From: Desulfobacterium sp.
GTDB taxonomy: Bacteria > Desulfobacterota > Desulfobacteria > Desulfobacterales > Desulfobacteraceae
DNA length: 64,000 nucleotides
NCBI GenBank assembly: GCA_016342325.1
Contig: JAEINR010000012.1
Coordinates: 37,674-101,673 of the forward strand
Direction of reading: 5' to 3'
In this document: piece by piece, positions 43,899 to 52,166 of the stretch
Position numbering within the stretch: position 1 is the first letter of the stretch
Layout: every line of letters starts with the position of its first letter
Made by a program: the position numbers and the translations under genes
The notes under the pieces: generated by a model
Databases searched by the model: none
What the model was told of the DNA's origin: nothing
What the model saw: only the letters and a program-made list of their open reading frames with translations

Positions 43899-44598
43899 GC
43901 TCAGAAATATTCAGTCATATTACGGAAATATCCAGGCGCTGAAGGATATTTCCCTGGATGTCGAGGAGGGGGAGATCATCACCCTCATCGGCGCCAATGG
44001 CGCCGGGAAATCCACCACCCTCATGACCCTTTGCGGCATAGTGCCGGCCCGTAAGGGCCAGATCATATTTGAGGGGCAGGATATCACGACCCTGGCGCCG
44101 GAGAAGATCGTTGCCCTCGGCATCAGCCAGGTGCCCGAGGGACGGCGGATCTTTCCCTATTTAACGGTCACGGAAAACCTTGACATGGGCACGTTTTTGC
44201 GCAAGGACACCAAAGAGATCAAGCAGGAGATGGAGCACATCTTTGAGCTGTTTCCCATTCTGGCCGAACGGCGGAACCAGCCCGGAGGAACCCTGTCCGG
44301 TGGCGAGCAGCAGATGCTTGCCATCTCACGGGCCCTCATGGGCAAGCCCAAGCTGTTATTGTTGGACGAGCCCTCCCTGGGCCTTGCCCCCATCATCATC
44401 ACCCGGATATTCGACATCATCAAGCGGATCAACAAGGAGAACAACACCACCATCCTGCTGGTGGAGCAGAACGCAAACCTTGCCCTGAAGGTGGCGGACC
44501 GGGGCTATGTCATGGAGACGGGAAAGATCACCATGACCGATACGGGAAAGAACCTGCTTGCCAACGAAGATGTTAAAAGGGCCTACCTGGGAATATAG
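43891..44598 (+). CDS. livF: Branched-chain amino acid ABC ATPase LivF
   Basis: This 235-residue ABC ATPase has Walker A GANGAGKS at 34-41, the LivF mark ISQVPEGRRIFPYLTVTENL, signature LSGGEQQMLAISRALM, Walker B LLLLDEPSLGLAP and LVEQNANLAL. It is the second nucleotide-binding subunit of the Liv importer. The stop is immediately followed, without spacing, by the start of the Gate-domain gene, so the operon continues. Confidence 0.94.
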   Translation: MLKLRNIQSYYGNIQALKDISLDVEEGEIITLIGANGAGKSTTLMTLCGIVPARKGQIIFEGQDITTLAPEKIVALGISQVPEGRRIFPYLTVTENLDMGTFLRKDTKEIKQEMEHIFELFPILAERRNQPGGTLSGGEQQMLAISRALMGKPKLLLLDEPSLGLAPIIITRIFDIIKRINKENNTTILLVEQNANLALKVADRGYVMETGKITMTDTGKNLLANEDVKRAYLGI

Positions 44599-45567
44599 AT
44601 GAACAAGCGTGTTACCACAGCGTTCAGGGCCGGGATCTTCCGGGGATGGTCAGGCTATCTCTGGCTCTTGAAGATCCTGGTTCCCATCTCTTTTGCTTCC
44701 TTTCTGCTGATCTGGTCGGGATGGCTCTACACGCTTGATTTTCTCATCCAGCCGGTCATGGGCATTTTGTCATTGCCCGCGTCCGCGGCCCTGCCTTTGA
44801 TCATCGGCCTGTTCACCGGCATATACGGGGCCGTGGCCGCCATGGCAGTCATGCCCCTTACCATGGATCAGATGACCCTGATCGCCATTTTTCTGCTCAT
44901 TTCCCATAACCTTGTCCAGGAGAGCATTGTCCAGGGGAAATCGGGGTTGAACGCCATGGCGGCCGCTGGTTTTAGACTTGTCACCTCCTTTGTGGTGACC
45001 TATATTGCTTCCCGGGTCATGGATGCGGCAGACCCGGTTCTCCTGTCGGCAGCAACGGCGTCATCCGCCGGGGAGGCCACTCCCTTTGTTCCCCTGTTTC
45101 TTTCCTGGGCCCGGGATATTGCAGGACTTTGCATAAAGATATTTGCCATCATCATGCCCCTCATGGTGGTCCTTGAAACCATGAAGGCGTTTGACATGAT
45201 CCGGCATATTGTCCGGTTTGCCTCGCCTGTCTTCTCCCTTCTCGGCCTGGGCCGCACCACCGGGGTGCTCTGGCTCACCGCCGCCCTGTTCGGCCTTTCC
45301 TATGGCGCCGCCGTCATCGTGGAGGAGACCAAGACCAACGATTTTTCAGCGGACGATCTCACACGGCTCCAGCTCTCCATCGGGATCAACCACGCCATGG
45401 TCGAAGATCCGGCCCTGTTTCTTCCCCTGGGTATTTCCCCCTTGTGGCTCTGGATTCCGAGGCTCTTGGCGGCCATGGCCGCCATTTATCTGTTCCATCT
45501 CGTAACCTTTTTCAGGAGACTTAATGCTCAGCGAACTGGCCATAAAAAAATTTGCGATCATCGATGA
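44599..45567 (+). CDS. Gate-domain (nucleoside recognition) membrane protein
   Basis: This 322-residue membrane protein has about eight helices and a repeated Gate domain (nucleoside recognition, as in SpmA/SpmB, YjiH and parts of CNT and FeoB). Relevant segments are LLKILVPISFASFLLIWSG, GFRLVTSFVVTYIASRV, IFAIIMPLMVVLETMKAF, TGVLWLTAALFGLSYGAAVIVEE and INHAMVEDPALF. It probably moves a small solute, but the substrate is unknown. The ATG follows the livF stop directly, and the last 44 bases overlap recN in another frame, so it is translationally tied to both neighbours. Confidence 0.8.
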   Translation: MNKRVTTAFRAGIFRGWSGYLWLLKILVPISFASFLLIWSGWLYTLDFLIQPVMGILSLPASAALPLIIGLFTGIYGAVAAMAVMPLTMDQMTLIAIFLLISHNLVQESIVQGKSGLNAMAAAGFRLVTSFVVTYIASRVMDAADPVLLSAATASSAGEATPFVPLFLSWARDIAGLCIKIFAIIMPLMVVLETMKAFDMIRHIVRFASPVFSLLGLGRTTGVLWLTAALFGLSYGAAVIVEETKTNDFSADDLTRLQLSIGINHAMVEDPALFLPLGISPLWLWIPRLLAAMAAIYLFHLVTFFRRLNAQRTGHKKICDHR

Positions 45568-47221
45568 TATCCGCATCTCATTTTCCAGCGGACTTTCGGT
45601 CCTGACCGGAGAGACCGGCGCCGGAAAATCGATCATCATCGAGGCGGTCAACCTGCTCCTCGGCGGCCGGGCCTCGGCAGATCTTGTCAGAACCGGGGAG
45701 AAGAGCGCAGAGCTTGGGGCGACCTTTGAGATCGATGCAGGCTCCCCTGCCGCCGCCATCATGGCGGCCCAGGACATGGATCCTGGGGAGGGGCTGATGA
45801 TCCGGCGGATCATCTCCGCCAACGGCAAGCACAAGGTGTACATCAACTCCAGGCAGGCCACCATGCAGCTGTTGAAGCAGGTCACGGAAAACCTGGCCGG
45901 CATCTCCAGCCAGCACGCCCACCAGGGACTTCTAAAAGAGGAGAACCATCTGTCTATCCTGGACCGGTTTGCCGGGACCCAGGGGGCAAGGGACGAGGTC
46001 AAAACCCTTTACAATGCCCTCGCCCCACTGGTCAAGGAGCTCTCCGATCTTAAGTCGGGTGCCGCTCGCACCGAGGAGGAGAACGAATTCCTACGGTTCC
46101 AGATCAAGGAGATCCAAGGGCTGAACATCCGGGCCAACGAGGACCAGGAACTCGAGCAGGAACGACTCCGGTTGCGGAACGGGGTCGCCATTGTCGAGGG
46201 AGTGACCCTGGCCATGGATGAGATCTTCTCAAGGGAGCATTCCATACTCGAGCGCCTGGGGTTGATCCGGGGCGATCTTGAGAAAAAAGCCACCCTGGAC
46301 CCCAAGCTGGCACCCATTGCCGAGAAGCTCTCCCAATCCCAGTTCGACATGGAAGACCTGGCAGAGGAGCTGAGGCTCTACAAGGCCAACATCGATCTTG
46401 ATCCTGAACTCCTGGAGCAGACCGAAGACCGCCTCGACCAGATCCAGAAGCTCAAGCGGAAATACGGGGGGTCCCTTGCATCCCTGTTTGAACGGTACGA
46501 AGAGATGAAGCAGCAGCTTGCCGGGACCGACAATGTAGAGGGCCGGATCGCGGCCCTGGAGGAGAAATCCGCCACCGTGTCAAAGGCGTTGTCGGCAAAA
46601 GCCCTGGCCCTTTCGGAACAGCGGCGGGAGGCGGCAACCCGGCTTGGCCGTCTTGCGGAGAATGAGCTTGCCGCCCTTGAGATGGGCAACACCCGGTTTG
46701 TCATCTCCCTTGCCCAGATCCCGTCAGCTAAACCCGGTTATTTCACCGTGGCCGGGATGCTTGTCACTCCCACAGGAATCGACAGGGCCTCTTTTCTCAT
46801 GGCCCCCAACCCCGGGGAGGAACCCAGGCCCCTGAGCCGCATCGCCTCGGGTGGAGAGCTTTCCAGGGTGGTGCTGGCCCTGACGGCCATCCTTTCCAAA
46901 ACCGAGGCCCTCGGCACCCTGGTGTTTGACGAGGTGGATTCCGGTGTGGGGGGCAAGACCTCGGACAAGGTGGGCAAGAAGCTGAAAAGCCTGGCTGATA
47001 CCTACCAGGTGATCTGCATCACCCATCTGGCCCAGATCGCACGGTACGGCACCAGCCATTATCGCATTGAGAAGAACGTCGTCAACCAGCGCACCGCCAC
47101 CTCCATCACCCCCCTGAATGACAAGGAGGACCGGGTGGCCGAGATCGCAAGGATGATCGGCGGCGAAGAGATTACCCAAGCCACCCTCACCCACGCCAGG
47201 GAGATGCTCACCCTATCTTAG
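45524..47221 (+). CDS. recN: DNA repair protein RecN
   Basis: This 565-residue SMC-like ATPase has Walker A GETGAGKS at 29-36, right after the N-terminal LSELAIKKFAIIDDI. A long central coiled coil follows. The C-terminal head has the signature RIASGGELSRVVLALTAIL and Walker B TLVFDEVDSGVGGKT with ICITHLAQIA after it. Length is normal for RecN, which holds DNA ends together during recombinational repair of double-strand breaks. The start overlaps the Gate-domain gene by 44 bases but has a good CAGGAG site. I saw no LexA box nearby; the gene would be read with the liv operon. Confidence 0.95.
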   Translation: MLSELAIKKFAIIDDIRISFSSGLSVLTGETGAGKSIIIEAVNLLLGGRASADLVRTGEKSAELGATFEIDAGSPAAAIMAAQDMDPGEGLMIRRIISANGKHKVYINSRQATMQLLKQVTENLAGISSQHAHQGLLKEENHLSILDRFAGTQGARDEVKTLYNALAPLVKELSDLKSGAARTEEENEFLRFQIKEIQGLNIRANEDQELEQERLRLRNGVAIVEGVTLAMDEIFSREHSILERLGLIRGDLEKKATLDPKLAPIAEKLSQSQFDMEDLAEELRLYKANIDLDPELLEQTEDRLDQIQKLKRKYGGSLASLFERYEEMKQQLAGTDNVEGRIAALEEKSATVSKALSAKALALSEQRREAATRLGRLAENELAALEMGNTRFVISLAQIPSAKPGYFTVAGMLVTPTGIDRASFLMAPNPGEEPRPLSRIASGGELSRVVLALTAILSKTEALGTLVFDEVDSGVGGKTSDKVGKKLKSLADTYQVICITHLAQIARYGTSHYRIEKNVVNQRTATSITPLNDKEDRVAEIARMIGGEEITQATLTHAREMLTLS

Positions 47222-47320
47222 ATGGATCAAACCTGACCGGGGGACTGATGACTCTTCAGCTTCCCCAAAAGCGTCATTGCCGAGTCCATGACAACAAGGA
47301 TAGCAAGCATCTGAAAAAAG

Positions 47321-47348
47321 TTGCATTCTTTGGAAATAGGGGTAATAC
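47321..47348 (+). promoter_or_regulatory. Possible promoter of the periplasmic binding-like gene
   Basis: TTGCAT (47321-47326), a 16-base spacer and TAATAC (47343-47348) lie 48 bases before the ATG. The match is moderate. Confidence 0.35.
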
Positions 47349-47396
47349 TTTAAGTCAACCTTAAAACAGGCGCTGACTGGTAAGGAGGTTAAACCC

Positions 47397-48125
47397 ATGG
47401 GAAGGTTTTTCTGGATCGTTGCACTGCTCTGCTGGTGTTTTTCGCCAATCGGGGCAAGGGCCGAGACCATCGTATTCTGTACGATAAACCAGGATAATTC
47501 GAGGTTGTACAAGGTGTCGTACGCTGTTTTGTCCGAGGCCTTCAAGCGGCTTGGGTACGAATTCCGGCTGTTGACCTATCCTGCAAAACGGGGACCTGTG
47601 GAGGTGAATGCGGGGCGGGTGGACGGTGAGGCCCATCGCATCCGTGGGTTTAACGATGACCGTCGGTACCCCAACCTGGTGCGGGTTGACGAGTCGATTC
47701 AAGCCATTGACCAGTCCGTGTTTGCCAGGTCGAAAAGCATCCGGGTCAATGGATGGGAAAGCCTTGCGAATTATGAGATCATCTATCTCGCCGGGATTAA
47801 GTTTATGGAAGCTGGCATGGACCGGGCAGGCGTTCCCCAAAGCAGGCGCATCCCCGTGTATAATATCGACAGGGCCTTTGAACTTCTGGCCGGGGGAAGG
47901 GGGGAACTTGTGGTTGTCAGCGCCTCCACTGGTCGGGCCACCATGGAAAAGCTCGGCATCCCTTCGGAGGTGATACATCTTCTTTCCCCGCCCCTTGTTG
48001 TTATCGAGCTCTATTCTTACATGCACAAGCGGCACAGTGGGCTTGCCGTGGCACTTGGGGATCTCCTCAAAGAGATGAAGGACATGGGGCTTCACAAGCG
48101 ACTTGTGGATGCCGTGGATGAATGA
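47397..48125 (+). CDS. Periplasmic solute-binding-like protein (family 3 type)
   Basis: This 242-residue protein has a signal peptide (MGRFFWIVALLCWCF, cleaved after ARAE or nearby). The mature part resembles short family 3 extracellular solute-binding proteins often found near sensors: YKVSYAVLSEAFKRLGYEFRLLTYPAKRGPVEVNAGRVDGEAHR, LVRVDESIQAIDQSVFARSK, DRAFELLAGGRGELVVV. AAGGAGG precedes the ATG. No permease or ATPase gene adjoins it, so it may be an orphan binding protein rather than part of a transporter. Confidence 0.8.
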   Translation: MGRFFWIVALLCWCFSPIGARAETIVFCTINQDNSRLYKVSYAVLSEAFKRLGYEFRLLTYPAKRGPVEVNAGRVDGEAHRIRGFNDDRRYPNLVRVDESIQAIDQSVFARSKSIRVNGWESLANYEIIYLAGIKFMEAGMDRAGVPQSRRIPVYNIDRAFELLAGGRGELVVVSASTGRATMEKLGIPSEVIHLLSPPLVVIELYSYMHKRHSGLAVALGDLLKEMKDMGLHKRLVDAVDE

Positions 48126-48149
48126 ACGGCGGGTCCGGGTGGTGATCCC

Positions 48150-48177
48150 TTGACAATCCGATTTTGATTACTATTGT
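48150..48177 (+). promoter_or_regulatory. Sigma-70 promoter of the FmdB-type gene
   Basis: TTGACA (48150-48155), a 16-base spacer and TATTGT (48172-48177) lie 85 bases before the start codon. Confidence 0.5.
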
Positions 48178-48262
48178 AAATGTTTACTGTTTTGGTCGAG
48201 GAATCCCTTATCCGGGTGACCCAGAACGATGGTGGAATAATTATCATAAAGAGGATTATCGT

Positions 48263-48520
48263 ATGCCCATATATGAGTTTAAATGTTCGGATTGTGAAGA
48301 GTTTTTTGAAGTTATCGTCATGAAAAGTGATGAAGAACGCGAGATCAAGTGCCCCAAGTGCACTTGCAGTGCCGTTGAAAGGGTTGTGAGCGCCAGCAAC
48401 TATGCCATGGGTTCCTCTGGTTCATCCGGCGGCGGCCAGGCCCAGGGAGGCAAGCAGGAGAGAACCTGCTCAAGCGGTTCCTGCACCACCTATTCCGTTC
48501 CCGGCGAGACCCAGGGCTAA
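48263..48520 (+). CDS. FmdB-family zinc-ribbon protein
   Basis: This 85-residue protein starts MPIYEFKCSDCEEFFEV, the FmdB/CxxC_CxxC regulatory-protein hallmark. Its second cysteine pair is in IKCPKCTC, forming a small zinc ribbon. A glycine- and serine-rich tail with GSSGSSGGGQAQGG and three more cysteines follows. I chose ATG 48263 because the family starts exactly there; the upstream in-frame part is not similar. The function of these proteins is not firmly known; a regulatory role has been suggested. A hairpin at 48528-48551 separates it from gltA. Confidence 0.85.
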   Translation: MPIYEFKCSDCEEFFEVIVMKSDEEREIKCPKCTCSAVERVVSASNYAMGSSGSSGGGQAQGGKQERTCSSGSCTTYSVPGETQG

Positions 48521-48527
48521 CGGTTCT

Positions 48528-48551
48528 CCTGAAGGAGACCCCTCCTTCAGG
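48528..48551 (+). terminator. Terminator-like hairpin between the FmdB-type gene and gltA
   Basis: A 10-bp perfect stem (cctgaaggag/ctccttcagg) with a 4-nt loop lies eight bases after the stop and is followed by ctctattttcagttt. Confidence 0.6.
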
Positions 48552-48608
48552 CTCTATTTTCAGTTTCCCGTTTGTTCTGTTTATCAATCCATGGATAAGG
48601 AGATTTGT

Positions 48609-49892
48609 ATGACCCAGTATGCCACACTCACCATTGACGGAAAAGAGCTTCAACTACCTCTTATTGAAGGAAGCGAAGGCGAAAAGGCCATCGACATCAG
48701 GGCCCTTCGCCAGGAATCCGGTTTCATCACCTTTGATCCCGGGTTTGGCAGCACCGGCAGCTGCCAGAGCGCCATTACTTTCATGGACGGTGAAAAAGGC
48801 ATACTTCGCTATCGGGGCATTCCCATTGAGCAGCTGGCCGAGCAGTCGACCTTTGTGGAAACCGCCTATCTCCTGATCGCGGGAAAGCTTCCCAACCAGG
48901 AGGAGCTGACCCGCACCAGTGTCTTGCTGAACGATTTCTCCCTTCTCCACGAGGACATGAAGTACTTTTACCAGAATTACCCGAGCAAGGCCCATCCCAT
49001 GGGGATCCTCTCGGCCATGGTAAATGCCATGCGAAGCTTTTACCCGGAGCTCATCGACCTGGATGAGGATCTCAACAACACCTTTCTTCGCCTGATCTCC
49101 AAGGTGAGGACCATGGCGGCCATGGCCTACAAGATCTCCAGGGGGCACAAGACCGTCTATCCCCGGTCCGATTACTCCTATTGCGCAAACTTCCTCCACA
49201 TGATGTTTGACAACCCCGTGATCCCCTATCGTATGGATGATGACATGGTCCGGGCCCTGAATGTGTTCTGGATCCTCCACGCCGACCATGAGCAGAACTG
49301 CTCCACGGCGGCGGTCCGGGTGGTGGGAAGCGGCCAGGTCAATGTCTATGCCGCCATCTCTGCCGGCATCTCCGCCCTGTGGGGGCCCTTGCACGGCGGG
49401 GCCAACCAGGCCGTGATCCAGATGCTGGAACAGATCCAGAAGGAGGGGCTGACCATTCCCCAGGTGATTGCAAAGGCCAAGGACAAGAACGATCCCTTCA
49501 GGCTCATGGGGTTTGGTCACAGGGTCTACAAGACCTACGATCCCCGAGCAAAGATCATGAAGAAGATGTGCGATCTTGTCCTGGCCAAGGCACGTTGCCG
49601 GGACGACCTTTTGATGATTGCCATGGAGCTTGAGGAGGCGGCCTTGGCCGACAGCTACTTCCAGGATAAAAACCTCTATCCCAACGTGGATTTTTATTCC
49701 GGCATTGTTTTACGGGCCATGGGCATCCCCACCAACATGTTCACCGTGATGTTTGCCATCGGCCGTCTGCCCGGGTGGCTTGCCCAGTGGCAGGAGGATG
49801 CCCTGGATCCCCTGCGACGGATTTCACGACCGAGGCAGATCTATACCGGGGAGACCTTGAACGATTACGTTCCCATGAGGGACAGGGATTAA
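48609..49892 (+). CDS. gltA: Citrate synthase, type II (si)
   Basis: The start at ATG 48609, after AAGGAG, gives 427 residues, the normal length of hexameric type II citrate synthase. Catalytic residues line up with the Escherichia coli enzyme: H262 in WGPLHGGANQAVIQML, H304 in GFGHRVYKTYDPRA, and D361 in YPNVDFYSGI. It condenses oxaloacetate and acetyl-CoA to citrate. The N-terminal IDIRALRQESGFITFDPGFGSTGSC is typical. The stop codon overlaps the stop of the converging sensor kinase by two bases. The presence of a si-type enzyme is notable because some related sulfate reducers rely on a Re-type enzyme. Confidence 0.95.
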   Translation: MTQYATLTIDGKELQLPLIEGSEGEKAIDIRALRQESGFITFDPGFGSTGSCQSAITFMDGEKGILRYRGIPIEQLAEQSTFVETAYLLIAGKLPNQEELTRTSVLLNDFSLLHEDMKYFYQNYPSKAHPMGILSAMVNAMRSFYPELIDLDEDLNNTFLRLISKVRTMAAMAYKISRGHKTVYPRSDYSYCANFLHMMFDNPVIPYRMDDDMVRALNVFWILHADHEQNCSTAAVRVVGSGQVNVYAAISAGISALWGPLHGGANQAVIQMLEQIQKEGLTIPQVIAKAKDKNDPFRLMGFGHRVYKTYDPRAKIMKKMCDLVLAKARCRDDLLMIAMELEEAALADSYFQDKNLYPNVDFYSGIVLRAMGIPTNMFTVMFAIGRLPGWLAQWQEDALDPLRRISRPRQIYTGETLNDYVPMRDRD

Positions 49893-51187
49893 CCCGAACT
49901 CGGCAAGGGCAATACCAGGGTGAAGCGCGCCCCCTTGAGGGGCGATTGGGTGATTTCCAGTCGGCCCCGGTGCCAGAGGGTTATCCTTTGGGCGATGGCA
50001 AGGCCCAGGCCGTAGCCCCCGGACATGCGGTTTCGGCTTTGGTCGAGCCGCATGAATGGTTTGAAAACCGATTCGTGTTGCGCCTTTGGGATGCCCGGAC
50101 CGTCGTCGTCCACATGGATGACAAGGGTGTTGCCTTTTTCCTCTATAGCGACCTCGATGCGCTCTTTTCCATGGCGAAGGGCGTTGCGAACCAGGTTCCG
50201 TATGACCCACTCCAGGTAGCGGGGCTCGAATTCCGCGAGGAGTGTCTCTTTTGCCGGAAGGGGAATAAGCGTAAGGGTTTTGCCCGGGGCCATGTTCCGC
50301 TTCTCAAGATCCACCACGGTGAACAGCCAGGAGAGGATCTCCTGGTGGGGCAACTCCCCCTTTTTTACAGGTTCCCGGTCAAACCGTGCATAGGTGAGCA
50401 TCTCATCCACCAGGGACTCGATCTCTTCCACATCCTTACTGATCTCAGCCGGATAGTCCCGCCTTGCCGGGGCCGGGCCTGCCATCATCTCCAGGCTGAA
50501 TTTTATCCTTGAAAGCGGGGTGCGTATCTCGTGGGAGACGCTGTTGGCCAGATCCTTCTGGGAGCGGATCAGCACTTCGGTCTTGTGGGCCATCTGGTTA
50601 AAGGCGTCTCCGATAAAGGCCATGGTTGAGATGGCGGAGAGCCTTACCCTTGCCGAGTGGTCCCCCTGGCCAAAGGCGGCGCTGGCTTTGCCGATTTTTT
50701 TAAGATCCCGCTGGAGAAAAAAAGACCAGACCAGGGCGGGAAGGGCGATCAGGAGGAGGCAGAGGATGAAAAATAGCCGGGTGGCCCGGGTGTCCAGCTC
50801 GTCTTCGATGAACGGGTCCATGAGGAGGGCCCAGTCGCTCGTGCCGATGCGCTGGACGGCCATTTCCTGGTCTTCGCCTCCCTCAACAATGACTCCGTTT
50901 TTGAACGCTTCCAGGTCCTTGTCTGCCACCTCTGCCTGGTTGAGGGGCACAAGGCCCAGGGGGAAACCGAACCGGGGCTGGAGGCGGTCGATCTCCTGCT
51001 GTTGTTCCCCGGGGGATAGGCCTTCCAGCCGTTCCATGACTAGGCTGAAGGTGCCTTTTATCTCTTCCCTGGTCTGGATGATGTAGGCATCCTTGTACAC
51101 TTTTTCCAGCACGGGAAACACCCCGAAAATGATGCAGGCGAAGGCGGCGATAATGAGGATGTATAGGGTGATGAAGATTCGTTTCAT
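49889..51187 (-). CDS. RstB-like sensor histidine kinase
   Basis: I place the start at ATG 51187, in an ATGA overlap with the regulator stop, giving 432 residues, close to RstB length. A membrane helix at the N-terminus, a periplasmic domain (about 35-145) and a second helix (RLFFILCLLLIALPALVWSFF) precede a HAMP-like linker. The dimerisation domain has H-box NSVSHEIRTPLSRIKF. The ATPase domain has the N box VIRNLVRNALRHG, and GPGIP and GGYGLGLAIAQRI for the G boxes. The periplasmic region contains ERLEGLSPGEQQQEIDRLQPRFGFPL, typical of RstB-type sensors. It should control the divergent efflux operon with its partner. Confidence 0.9.
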   Translation of the reverse strand: MKRIFITLYILIIAAFACIIFGVFPVLEKVYKDAYIIQTREEIKGTFSLVMERLEGLSPGEQQQEIDRLQPRFGFPLGLVPLNQAEVADKDLEAFKNGVIVEGGEDQEMAVQRIGTSDWALLMDPFIEDELDTRATRLFFILCLLLIALPALVWSFFLQRDLKKIGKASAAFGQGDHSARVRLSAISTMAFIGDAFNQMAHKTEVLIRSQKDLANSVSHEIRTPLSRIKFSLEMMAGPAPARRDYPAEISKDVEEIESLVDEMLTYARFDREPVKKGELPHQEILSWLFTVVDLEKRNMAPGKTLTLIPLPAKETLLAEFEPRYLEWVIRNLVRNALRHGKERIEVAIEEKGNTLVIHVDDDGPGIPKAQHESVFKPFMRLDQSRNRMSGGYGLGLAIAQRITLWHRGRLEITQSPLKGARFTLVLPLPSSG

Positions 51188-51915
51188 TGGGCTTGACTCC
51201 AGGCGGTTTCCACAAAGAGATACCCGCTTCCCCATACCGTTTTTATGCGAAACGGTTTGTGGGGATCGTCCCCCAGCTTTTTCCTGAGCCGGGATACGGC
51301 AACGTCCATGGACCGGTCCAGGCCGTCATACTCGATGCCCTTGAGTGTCTTGTATATATGGTCCCGGTCCAGTACCTTGCCGCTGTTGGATGCCAGCAGC
51401 CACAACAGGTCAAACTCTGTGGTGGAGAGCTCGACCTGCCGACCGCCCATGGAGACTTCCCGGGATGAAAAATCTATCCCAAGGCTGCCAAAGCGTAATT
51501 TGTCCTGTTTTACGGCCACCCCGGTGGTCTGAACCATGCCCCGGTCGGCCCGCCTGAAAACCGCCCGGATCCTTGCCAGGAGCACCCTTGGCTCAACCGG
51601 CTTCTTCACATAGTCGTCCGCACCCAGCTCAAGGCCGGCCACCTGGTCCATGTCATCCTCCTTGGCCGTGAGAATGAGGATGGGCCCTGGGTAGTCGTTT
51701 CTGACATCCCGGCACACGGAGAGCCCGTCCTTTCCCGGCAGCATGAGATCAAGGATCACCATGTCCGGTTGTTCGTTAATGATGCGCGCCACGGCCGTGT
51801 CTCCCCGGTACTCCACGTTAATGGAAAAACCTTGGGCGCCAAGGTATTCGCTGACAAGGTCAGCCAGGCGGATATCGTCCTCCACCAGAAGGATGGTTTT
51901 TTCGTCTTGATCCAT
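51184..51915 (-). CDS. RstA-like OmpR-family response regulator
   Basis: The start at ATG 51915 (CGGAG five bases upstream) gives 243 residues. The receiver domain has acidic pocket VEDD, phosphoacceptor D in MVILDLMLPGKDGLS, T in ILILTAKEDD and K in DDYVKKPVEPR. A winged-helix DNA-binding domain follows (LSTTEFDLLWLLASNSGKVLDRDHIY, GLDRSMDVAVSRLRKKLGDD). It is co-translated with the kinase. An RstA-box-like site with two 10-bp direct repeats lies between it and the divergent outer-membrane/efflux genes, giving a likely target. Confidence 0.92.
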   Translation of the reverse strand: MDQDEKTILLVEDDIRLADLVSEYLGAQGFSINVEYRGDTAVARIINEQPDMVILDLMLPGKDGLSVCRDVRNDYPGPILILTAKEDDMDQVAGLELGADDYVKKPVEPRVLLARIRAVFRRADRGMVQTTGVAVKQDKLRFGSLGIDFSSREVSMGGRQVELSTTEFDLLWLLASNSGKVLDRDHIYKTLKGIEYDGLDRSMDVAVSRLRKKLGDDPHKPFRIKTVWGSGYLFVETAWSQAQ

Positions 51916-52032
51916 GGGTACTCCGTGTGAAATCAATGGTTGTTTATTCCTGGAAACGATACCACAGCCCCTGTTTTCCGGCCACCGTAAAAATGTATCA
52001 ATTTGTAATGGCCCGGCCTGACTTTAAACGCT

Positions 52033-52052
52033 TTTGTTACACTTTGTTACAC
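52033..52052 (+). promoter_or_regulatory. RstA-box-like response-regulator site
   Basis: tttgttacac is repeated directly at 52033-52042 and 52043-52052, one helical turn apart. Within it TACACTTTGTTACA (52038-52051) matches the published E. coli RstA box TACATNTNGTTACA except at the fifth base. It lies between the RstA-like regulator and the outer-membrane protein gene. Confidence 0.6.
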
Positions 52053-52166
52053 GGGTACACACAAGTTCAACAGACGGTTGCGTCAATTCCTGGTAGTCTC
52101 CTTTTCCAGGGTGGAGCCAGACAGGGAATCACCCGCTTTGACCATAATTTTACAGGAGCGTTTGAC

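Noticed and set aside
51927..52166. 80-residue extension of the DUF2860-like protein
   Set aside because: It would cover the control region and hide the signal peptide that begins at the ATG 52167.
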